This document shows positions 1 through 6,003 of a stretch of DNA of 10,453 bases, one piece after another; the stretch's first letter is position 1, and each line of letters starts with the position of its first letter. Position numbers and translations under genes: made by a program. The notes beneath the pieces are model-generated. The model saw nothing but the letters and a program-made list of their open reading frames with translations, made no database searches and was not told the origin of the DNA. The DNA comes from Parcubacteria group bacterium. Lineage in GTDB: Bacteria > Patescibacteriota > Patescibacteriia > UBA2169. The stretch lies in contig JACOVK010000083.1 in the NCBI GenBank assembly GCA_016177305.1, forward strand, positions 1-10,453, written 5' to 3'.

Positions 1-1459
1 CAAGGCCGTACAGGGCGAGCATCAGCATCCAGTGAAACTCTCCAAGCTCAAACGCCGCAAATCGCAGTGATGACAAGCCCTCTGCAACGCGCATCATGTA
101 CTCCAGCAAGAGCCACGCGGGCCAGGCCGCAATCTGCCCGAGCGTTTCAGACGCCATGCCTGCCATGCCAGCAGCAAACCCGAGCGCCATGGTGGGAGGA
201 ATCGCGGGTATGATGAGTATGTTCGCAAGCGGCGCCACGATTGAAAGCCTGCCGAACTGGTACAAAATGAGCGGCGTGGTGGTAGCCATGGCAGAGATGG
301 TCGTGACCAGAGCCTCTTTTACTCCGAATAATTCCGGCATGCGCTCCGCATACTTCTGAAGGATGGGGTTGATGTACACGAGCCCCACGGTTGCGAGAAA
401 TGACAACTGAAAGCCCGCGTCAAAAATTAAAATTTTTGGATTGACGAGGAGCATCACAAACGCGGTGAATACTAATGCGTTCGTGGCGCGGGACGGCCGG
501 CCGAGCTGGCGCGCGAGCAAGACGAATATGCCCATGATGCCGGCCCTGACCACGGATGCGGTCGCCCCGGTCATAATGACGAAAATAGCGATTGCCGCGC
601 TGATGTACCAGAACGCACGCTTGCGCGAAACTCCCAAAAACTGCATGAATCCGATGATGACCGCGGCAATGATGGTGATGTTGGAGCCGGAGATTGCAAT
701 GATGTGCGTGGTGCCGGTCCGGGCGAACGCTTCCAGGAGATACTCCGGAATCCCGCGCCGAGCGCCGACAAGCAAACCTGAAAGGAACGCTGCGTGCGGC
801 TCGCTGATACTGCTGTTTATGGCATCCATGAAACGCGTTTTGACGAACAAGATGCCCGCCATTGCCGGATTGCCGCGGCCGGACTCAAGTTTGGTGATAG
901 TACCTCTCCAGCACACGCTGTAAATGTCGTACCGCGCCAAGTACTTGTCATACGCAAAATCCTCAATCTGCTCCGGCGCTTCTATCTGGCATTTGACTTC
1001 AACTAAATCTCCGTACTCATATTCCGGGTACAGTTCGGTTTTGATGAGGAGCCTGCCACGCGCACTTCCCCCTCCTGCATTCAGGAGGGGGTCAGGGGGT
1101 GGTTCTGTAATTGACCGCACTCGCACCGTCAGTTTCTGGTGGTCAAGCCGCGCATCCGGCTCCTCTGCCACCACGCCTTGGACGACCACGTCCTCACCGT
1201 TGTAGTATGCAATGCGGGACGGGTCGCTCACATCCGGCTGGGCAAGGCTAAACCGGATTGCGCCCAAAATAAAAAAGACCCCCCAGAGGGCAAGCAGCTT
1301 ATAACGCCGGCGCGACCAAAAAACAACCAAGAGCACAATCGCGGCAAGCAGCGCGATATAGGCATACACAAACAAAACCGCAATGAATGACGCAACACCC
1401 ACGCCCGCGACAAACGCAAGCAGGCACACCAAAAATATTTTTGACTGCGACATCCGCAT
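1..1459 (-). CDS. comEC: ComEC/Rec2 DNA-uptake channel, N-terminal 486 residues (partial)
   Basis: ComEC forms the inner-membrane channel that carries single-stranded DNA into the cytoplasm during natural transformation. The frame is open from ATG at 1459 to the window edge, so the C-terminus lies outside. Residues 8-72 hold two or three hydrophobic segments. Residues about 88-190 are the soluble OB-fold-like region. The competence core starts near residue 200. The family hallmark is GTTHIIAISGSNITII (249-264), followed by VVRAGIMG (303-310) and DAGFQLSFLATVGL (347-360). Helices continue through TTPLILYQFGRLSIVAPLANILIIP. No metallo-beta-lactamase domain is visible, but it would lie beyond the edge. 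A palindromic mini-repeat is translated in frame at residues about 120-132. The start at 1459 fits a -10 box ending 6 nt upstream (leaderless); ATG at 1453 is the alternative. The family call is firm. Confidence 0.93.
   Translation of the reverse strand, partial: MRMSQSKIFLVCLLAFVAGVGVASFIAVLFVYAYIALLAAIVLLVVFWSRRRYKLLALWGVFFILGAIRFSLAQPDVSDPSRIAYYNGEDVVVQGVVAEEPDARLDHQKLTVRVRSITEPPPDPLLNAGGGSARGRLLIKTELYPEYEYGDLVEVKCQIEAPEQIEDFAYDKYLARYDIYSVCWRGTITKLESGRGNPAMAGILFVKTRFMDAINSSISEPHAAFLSGLLVGARRGIPEYLLEAFARTGTTHIIAISGSNITIIAAVIIGFMQFLGVSRKRAFWYISAAIAIFVIMTGATASVVRAGIMGIFVLLARQLGRPSRATNALVFTAFVMLLVNPKILIFDAGFQLSFLATVGLVYINPILQKYAERMPELFGVKEALVTTISAMATTTPLILYQFGRLSIVAPLANILIIPAIPPTMALGFAAGMAGMASETLGQIAAWPAWLLLEYMMRVAEGLSSLRFAAFELGEFHWMLMLALYGL
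1064..1103. repeat. Palindromic GC-rich mini-repeat inside comEC
   Basis: A perfect 10-bp inverted repeat lies here: CCCCCTCCTG (1068-1077) and CAGGAGGGGG (1082-1091), loop CATT. It is followed by TCAGGGGGTGG, a second G-run. On the coding strand it reads PPPDPLLNAGGG (residues about 120-131), between two beta-strand-like stretches of the OB-fold region, and it keeps the frame. It resembles the small intergenic palindromes I associate with CPR genomes; that resemblance is from memory and unproven. Confidence 0.7.
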
Positions 1460-1465
1460 GCATTG

Positions 1466-1494
1466 ATTGTAGCTCAAAAAAACGAGGCTTTGAA
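1466..1494 (-). promoter_or_regulatory. Predicted comEC promoter, leaderless type
   Basis: Read on the minus strand, a -35-like TTCAAA (1494-1489) stands 17 nt from a -10 box TACAAT (1471-1466). The -10 is followed by six bases and then the ATG at 1459. A start site seven bases past the -10 would therefore be the A of the start codon. There is no Shine-Dalgarno sequence, which agrees. The -35 lies within the terminator hairpin of the upstream gene. Confidence 0.5.
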
Positions 1495-1515
1495 TCCATC
1501 CTTGGATCCAAACTC
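1476..1515 (-). terminator. Intrinsic terminator after prfB
   Basis: On the minus strand GAGTTTGGATCCA (1515-1503) pairs with TGGATTCAAA (1498-1489) and, after a 2-nt GC bulge, CTC (1486-1484). The loop is AGGA, one pair is G-U, and one G and seven T follow (1482-1476). It starts 23 nt past the prfB stop. The stem contains the comEC -35 and the T-run is part of that promoter's spacer. Confidence 0.65.
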
Positions 1516-1537
1516 CGTGAAATGCAGAAACAACGGC

Positions 1538-2642
1538 TTACCTCTTCTCGGCAGCCAGCCATCGTACATACTTTTCCGCAAATTCGTCAAGCTCGCCCCG
1601 CAGAACCGCATCCGCGTCAGATGTTTCAAGGCCCGTGCGGTGGTCCTTCACGAGCTTGTACGGGTGCAGGACGTATGACCTAATCTGCGAACCCCACTCC
1701 GCGGATTTGACCGAACCGCGGATTTTCCGCTCCTCTCTCTCCCGCTCCTGGGCCTGCCGCAAGGAGAGCCTGGATTTCAAAATCTTAAACGCGGTTGCCT
1801 TGTTCTGCTGCTGGCTCCGCTCGTTCTGAACCGAAACCGTGATGCCGGTCGGAATGTGCACGACCCGCACGGCCGAGTCCGTGGTATTCACGGATTGGCC
1901 GCCGTGGCCGGACGCGCGGAACACGTCCACGCGGACATCCTCATCTTTTATTTCAACGTCCGCAATATCCCCTAAATCCGGAATCACGTCAACCAGCGCG
2001 AACGAGGTGTGCCGCATGGCCTCCGCGTCATACGGCGAAATGCGCACCAGGCGGTGCACGCCTGCTTCGCCTTTGAGCCACCCATACGCGTAGCTGCCCG
2101 CGACTTCCAAAGTCGCGCTCTTAATGCCCGCCTCCTGGCCTCCCTGCTGGTCCACGATGGCTGCCGTAAAGCCGCGGCGCTCGCAGAACCGGATCATCAT
2201 CCGCAAGAGCATCTCGGCCCAATCCTGCGCGTCCGTGCCCCCGGCTCCGGCGCTGATGGAGATTATCGCTCCCCGCCCGTCAAAGGGATTCGTAAAAAAA
2301 ACAGACAGCTCCAGTTTTGCAAACTGCGCGCTAAGCTCCTTGGCAGATGCGGCAATTTCAGCTTCTAGCTCAAGATCCGGCTCTTTTTCAAGCTCGGCTG
2401 CCACATCCAAATTCGCTGCAATATCCCGCTGCAAGCCCTCCCACTGCCCTACCTCGCCTGAAAGCCGCGAAAGCTCCTGCGAAAGCTTCTGGCCGCGCTC
2501 GCGGTCCTGCCACAATCCGGGGTCAGACACCTCCCGCGAAAGCTCGCTCGCGCGCTGCCGCTTCTCATCAAGGTCAAAGCAACCCCGCGGTTTCGGCGAC
2601 CTTCTCCGAAAGCTTGTGTAATTGTTTAATGGTCTCGTGCAT
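1538..2642 (-). CDS. prfB: Peptide chain release factor 2 with programmed +1 frameshift
   Basis: RF2 reads UGA and UAA stop codons and triggers peptide release in the ribosome. Frame 0 starts at ATG 2642, preceded by AGGA at 7 nt, and encodes 22 residues (MHETIKQLHKL to AGLL), ending at CTT TGA (2579-2574). Skipping one T gives GAC and a further 345 residues, total 367, close to the usual 365. A GGGG run lies three bases before CTT, matching the spacing of the known E. coli element. Key motifs are GGQ (247-249, preceded by His246) and the stop-reading tripeptide at 202-204, which is SPY instead of the usual SPF. The coiled N-terminal domain (about 1-110) and the C-terminal LHPYKLVKDHRTG are typical. 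The gene begins 3 nt after the htrA stop, which suggests coupled translation. The frameshift makes the product self-regulating: scarce RF2 favours the shift. Confidence 0.95.
2573..2586 (-). promoter_or_regulatory. RF2 recoding site (GGGG, TTG, CTTTGAC)
   Basis: The minus strand reads GGGG TTG CTT TGA C. This is the same arrangement as the E. coli prfB signal (G-rich anti-Shine-Dalgarno pairing run, three bases, CTT, in-frame TGA, C). Codon 22 is CTT; slippage by one base at the slow UGA stop restores the RF2 frame. The purine run is shorter than in E. coli, so the stimulator may be weaker. Confidence 0.93.
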
Positions 2643-2645
2643 GCA

Positions 2646-3905
2646 TTATTCCTGTTCAATAAGGGTCGCCGCAACTTCAATCTCCTCGCCCTTGCGAAAA
2701 ACGTTGAGCGCAACCGTGTCAGAGGGCTTGTAACGGCTCAAGACTTTTGCAAGGCCGCGATCCAGGGTTACGGCCTCCCCGTTCACCGCAAGGATGATGT
2801 CGCGCTCTTGCAAGCCCGCTTTGTCGGCCGGAGAGCCCGGAACCACGGCCAGCTCGGTTCGCGCATCTCCAGCCACTATGAGCGCGCCATGATCAACCCC
2901 GGTGATGCCGGTTGCTTCGGCAAACTCCGGGGTGATGAGGATGTAGCGCACCCCGAGGAACGGCCGCACGATGCGGCCAAACTCGCGCACGCTCGCCATA
3001 GCGCTCTTGACTTCATTGATGGGAATCGCGAACCCGATAAGCTGGCCCTCCCGGGAAACGGCGGTATTGACGCCGATCACCTTTCCGAACAGGTCCAACA
3101 GCGGGCCGCCCGAGTTGCCCGGATTGATTGCCGCGTCCGTCTGAATCGCGCCCTCAATGACTTCGGACGAGCCGCGCGAATCTCCGGCAACCACTTTGCG
3201 GTTGATGCCGGAAACCACGCCCTTGGTAACGGTGTTGGAAAACTCGCCCAGCGAGTTTCCGATTGCAATCACGGTCTGGCCGATTTTGATGGAATCGGAA
3301 TCCCCCACATCAAGCACCGGAAGGTTGTCGGAGAGGATCTTGAGAATGGCAATGTCGTTCACGGTGTCGCGCGCCAGCACCGCTGCCTCGTACTTTGTGC
3401 CGTCGTTCAAAATCACGGTGTACTCGGCATCAGTCTGGTCCACCACGTGCCGGTTCGTAACAATCATGCCGTCCGTGGTAATGATGAATCCGGTTCCTCC
3501 GCCCACTTCCTGCTTTCCTGAGGGAGGCGTCCCGAAGCCGTACGGAAAAGAGAAAAAGAACGGATCGCCAAACGGGCCGATAGGGCCGGCCTGGTTGTAG
3601 AGCTTTGAAAGGTCTTGGGTCACTACAATGCTGACAACGCTCCGCACGGCCTGGGACACTGCGTCAACGGTTGCTGAATCCTCAACCACCACCTGGGACC
3701 GGACGTTTTCCCCTCCGGATGCGCCCGGCGTTCTGGTTTGGGGCGCCACACCCAAAGACTGCGCCACGAATGGCCACAAATTATTTCCGGCAACCCCGGC
3801 CGCGACCGCGCCCAAAACGCCGCCGACCAGGCCGCCGGTTATGGCCGAAACAATCACCACCGCCGCGAGCGGCTGTTTGATGGGGGGAAGAAACTTGGCG
3901 AACAT
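2646..3905 (-). CDS. htrA: HtrA/Deg-family serine protease, membrane-anchored, one PDZ domain
   Basis: This is a trypsin-like envelope protease of the HtrA family, which degrades or refolds misfolded exported proteins. The product is 419 residues. Residues about 12-40 form one membrane anchor or uncleaved signal, so the protease domain should lie outside the membrane. The catalytic triad is His153 (TNRHVV), Asp184 (VNDIAI) and Ser265 (NPGNSGGPLL). A Gly/Phe/Pro-rich loop (about 107-135) resembles the LA loop. One PDZ domain spans about 317-412, with PGSPADKAGLQERDIILAVNG (356-376) inside it. One PDZ gives a DegS-like layout rather than the two-PDZ DegP layout. The start at 3905 is chosen because the anchor begins just after it and the previous gene stops at 3910, leaving 4 nt. 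No Shine-Dalgarno site is seen. An in-frame upstream ATG would add 28 residues overlapping the preceding gene and is unlikely. Confidence 0.93.
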   Translation of the reverse strand: MFAKFLPPIKQPLAAVVIVSAITGGLVGGVLGAVAAGVAGNNLWPFVAQSLGVAPQTRTPGASGGENVRSQVVVEDSATVDAVSQAVRSVVSIVVTQDLSKLYNQAGPIGPFGDPFFFSFPYGFGTPPSGKQEVGGGTGFIITTDGMIVTNRHVVDQTDAEYTVILNDGTKYEAAVLARDTVNDIAILKILSDNLPVLDVGDSDSIKIGQTVIAIGNSLGEFSNTVTKGVVSGINRKVVAGDSRGSSEVIEGAIQTDAAINPGNSGGPLLDLFGKVIGVNTAVSREGQLIGFAIPINEVKSAMASVREFGRIVRPFLGVRYILITPEFAEATGITGVDHGALIVAGDARTELAVVPGSPADKAGLQERDIILAVNGEAVTLDRGLAKVLSRYKPSDTVALNVFRKGEEIEVAATLIEQE

Positions 3906-3909
3906 AGGG

Positions 3910-4251
3910 TTATGGCGCGGGATTTTTGTTAAAAATACTGTTGATGAAGCCCGTGCCCTCAAGAATCGTCTGCCCGGTTCCGCCGCCAAGAAGCTCGGAG
4001 TACGTGCCGAACAACTGCTTGATGAGCGGAGGCAGGTAGATCAATGCAATGATGATGGGGCCGATGATCAGCACGATTTTAACGACGTTCAAAATTTGGC
4101 CGAACAGCAGGTACTTCCTCGTCTTGCGGGTGTGCTCAAGAATCTCCCGGGAAAGCTCAAGGTTCTCGCGCATCATCCTTGCAAGGCTCGCCGGATCGGA
4201 TAGCGGCAATTCCGGCGCGTTATTTTTTTGGTTTGTTTCGCCGTTTGGCAT
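3910..4251 (-). CDS. Small single-pass membrane protein of unknown function
   Basis: I cannot assign a function. The 113-residue product has a polar N-terminus (1-45) with a charged, helix-forming stretch ARMMRENLELSREILEHTRK (24-43). One strong hydrophobic segment follows (about 54-76, VVKIVLIIGPIIIALIYLPP), then a short Gly-rich tail. The start at 4251 (MPNGETNQ) lies inside the end of nrdR with a 32-nt overlap, and no Shine-Dalgarno site is seen, so translation is probably coupled. It stops 4 nt before htrA. I recall similar short proteins (helix plus one membrane segment with IYLPPL) in Parcubacteria, but that is memory. Position between nrdR and htrA suggests a membrane partner or accessory protein; this is inference only. 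A longer open frame upstream runs through nrdR in another frame and is not likely coding. Confidence 0.75.
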   Translation of the reverse strand: MPNGETNQKNNAPELPLSDPASLARMMRENLELSREILEHTRKTRKYLLFGQILNVVKIVLIIGPIIIALIYLPPLIKQLFGTYSELLGGGTGQTILEGTGFINSIFNKNPAP

Positions 4252-4729
4252 GGGTGGCGCGTTTTTTAGTTCTGCCGGCCTTGCCGACCAGCTTGTTGAT
4301 TTCATCGTACAGCGTGTGCACGTCCCGGAACTCGCGGTACACGGACGCAAAGCGGATGTAGGCGACTTTGTCCAGCTTCTTGAGGTGCCGCATGGCAATG
4401 TCCCCGATCTGGGACGCTTTGATTTCCGATCGGTTCAGCACGGAGATGTCCCGCTCAATCGCGGCCTGGAGCGTGCGGAACTCCGAGCTCGCCACGGGCC
4501 GCTTCTCAAGTGCGCGGGAGAGGCCTGCGGCGAGCTTCTCGCGCGAGTACGCTTCGGTTCTGCCGTCCCGCTTGATCACCGAAAGGTTCAGGATTTCCGT
4601 TTCTTCGCGCGTGGAAAACCGAAAGCCGCATCCCCCGCACTCGCGCCTCCTGCGGACCGTATTGTCCAGTTCGGCGAGCCGGGAATCCAATACGCGCGTT
4701 TCTTCGTAATCGCACGAAGGGCATTTCAT
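4220..4729 (-). CDS. nrdR: Transcriptional repressor NrdR
   Basis: NrdR represses ribonucleotide reductase genes by sensing ATP/dATP balance. The 169-residue product has a zinc ribbon with Cys3, Cys6, Cys31 and Cys34 (MKCPSC and CGGCGF). It then has an ATP-cone domain about 48-138, with VIKRDGRTEAYSREK (51-65) and KLDKVAYIRFASVYREF (118-134). Both halves match the family in order and length (usually 150-160). The C-terminal tail 150-169 is very basic (KAGRTKKRATHAKRRNKPKK), partly because it overlaps the next gene. The start at 4729 has GGA about 4 nt upstream. The gene begins 27 nt after ftsZ, so it should be cotranscribed with the division genes. No ribonucleotide reductase gene is in the window and I saw no NrdR-box pair. 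Confidence 0.96.
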   Translation of the reverse strand: MKCPSCDYEETRVLDSRLAELDNTVRRRRECGGCGFRFSTREETEILNLSVIKRDGRTEAYSREKLAAGLSRALEKRPVASSEFRTLQAAIERDISVLNRSEIKASQIGDIAMRHLKKLDKVAYIRFASVYREFRDVHTLYDEINKLVGKAGRTKKRATHAKRRNKPKK

Positions 4730-4756
4730 GTTTCCGTGAATCGCTTGCGGCGTGCC

Positions 4757-5938
4757 TTAGTGCATCTTCTTGCGAATGAACGCCGGAATTTCAAGCGCTT
4801 CTTGGTCGTTGGCGCTTTCCGCCTCGCGCTCAAGGCCGCTATCGCGCGAAAGCGTTCCTGCCGATCCGTTGCCCGGCCCGGATTCGCGTTCAAAAAAGAC
4901 GGCGCGCTTCCTATCAAGCGCTTCCATGCTTTCCAGATCGCGCACCCGGCGCACGACTTCGGCGTCCGCCCGCTCGCGCGTGCGGCTTGACCCCTCAAAC
5001 CCGGTCGCCACCACCGTAATTTTCACCTCATCTTTCATGTCATCGTTGATGACGGCGCCGAAGATGACCTTCGCGTCTTCATCCGCGGCTCCGGTAATGA
5101 TCTTGGCGGCCTCGTTGATTTCGTACATTCCCAAATCGCTTGAGCCCGTGATGGTGAACAGGATGCCGCGCGCGCCGTCAATGGACATTTCAAGCAGCGG
5201 GCTGTCAATGGCCGCTTTGGCCGCGTCAATGGCGCGATTTTCGCCCGAGCCCCGGCCAATGCCCATCAGCGCGGAGCCGCTTCCGCTCATGATAGCTTTC
5301 ACGTCCGCGAAGTCAACGTTGATCAAGCCCGGAACCGTGATGAGCTCGGAAATGCCCTGCACGCCCTGGCGCAGCACGTCGTCAACCACAGAAAACGCGT
5401 CCAAGAGCGATGTCTTCTTGTCAATCACCGCGAGCAGCCGGTCGTTGGGGATGGTGATGATGGTGTCAACTTTTTCAACCAGCTCTTCCAGCCCCGCCTC
5501 CGCGATGTTCCGGCGCTGCTGGCCCTCAAACATGAACGGCTTGGTCACGATGGCTACGGTAAGCGCGCCCAAATCCCGGGCAATGTCCGCGACGACCGGG
5601 GCGGCTCCGGTGCCGGTTCCCCCGCCCAAACCGCAGGTGATGAACACCATATCCGTATCCTTGAGAATGTCTTTGATTTCGTCTTGGGTTTCTTCCGCGC
5701 TCTTGCGCCCCAAATCCGGATTCATTCCCGCGCCCAGGCCCCGCGTCACGGTCTGGCCGATATGCAGCTTGGTCTGCGCCTTGTTGTGGTGCAAGGCCTG
5801 CGCGTCCGTGTTAACCGCCACAAACTCAACCCCCCGGATGCGCTCTTCAATCATCCGGTTCACGGCCGAGCTCCCTCCTCCCCCCACGCCAATCACCTTT
5901 ATTTTGGCAAAGGTCTCTATGTCTGGTTTGATTTCCAT
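4757..5938 (-). CDS. ftsZ: Cell division GTPase FtsZ
   Basis: FtsZ is the tubulin-like GTPase that polymerises into the division ring at midcell. The 393-residue product carries the nucleotide-binding start IKVIGVGGGGSSAVNRM (13-29), the tubulin signature GGGTGTG (105-111), and the T7 catalytic loop NVDFAD (207-212). The GTPase core ends near 317. A short, charged, low-complexity linker follows (about 318-380). The conserved C-terminal peptide is LEIPAFIRKKMH (382-393), the site that binds FtsA. All key residues are intact, so the protein should be active. The start at 5938 is supported by AGGA 7 nt upstream. It lies 65 nt after the ftsA stop, and a perfect palindrome sits in that gap. Confidence 0.98.
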   Translation of the reverse strand: MEIKPDIETFAKIKVIGVGGGGSSAVNRMIEERIRGVEFVAVNTDAQALHHNKAQTKLHIGQTVTRGLGAGMNPDLGRKSAEETQDEIKDILKDTDMVFITCGLGGGTGTGAAPVVADIARDLGALTVAIVTKPFMFEGQQRRNIAEAGLEELVEKVDTIITIPNDRLLAVIDKKTSLLDAFSVVDDVLRQGVQGISELITVPGLINVDFADVKAIMSGSGSALMGIGRGSGENRAIDAAKAAIDSPLLEMSIDGARGILFTITGSSDLGMYEINEAAKIITGAADEDAKVIFGAVINDDMKDEVKITVVATGFEGSSRTRERADAEVVRRVRDLESMEALDRKRAVFFERESGPGNGSAGTLSRDSGLEREAESANDQEALEIPAFIRKKMH

Positions 5939-5954
5939 ACCATTATCCTCGTTT

Positions 5955-5974
5955 ACCCCCGCGTACGCGGGGGT
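5955..5974. repeat. 20-bp perfect palindrome in the ftsA-ftsZ gap
   Basis: ACCCCCGCGTACGCGGGGGT is its own reverse complement. In the mRNA it would form a very stable hairpin ending 5 nt before the ftsZ AGGA ribosome-binding site. No T-run follows on either strand, so it is not an intrinsic terminator. It could set the ftsA:ftsZ ratio, block exonucleases, or simply be a copy of a dispersed palindromic repeat. The window holds only this exact copy. Confidence 0.85.
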
Positions 5975-6003
5975 TGCTTGCCGAATTTTGTTTTACGGTA
6001 ATG

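Noticed and set aside
571..1419. Short minus-strand frames over the comEC region as separate genes, or comEC as a pseudogene
   Set aside because: Reading from ATG 1459, the comEC frame is continuous to the edge for 486 codons with all expected motifs; the short frames are in other phases.
2573..2579. UGA recoded as glycine or tryptophan
   Set aside because: The TGA here is part of the RF2 shift signal, other genes end in TGA, and an intact RF2 is encoded.
1538..2713. RF2 as a single 391-codon frame starting at 2713
   Set aside because: Its first 46 or so residues are basic and unlike RF2, and lie over the htrA end. The CTT TGA C site and the ATG at 2642 with AGGA explain the gene better.
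3906..3989. Longer htrA N-terminus from ATG 3989
   Set aside because: The extra 28 residues overlap the preceding gene in another frame and place an Arg-rich stretch before the membrane anchor. ATG 3905 fits gene spacing.
5955..5974. CRISPR repeat
   Set aside because: CCCCGCG and CGCGGGG resemble the stem of type I-E repeats, but there is one copy, no spacers and no cas genes.
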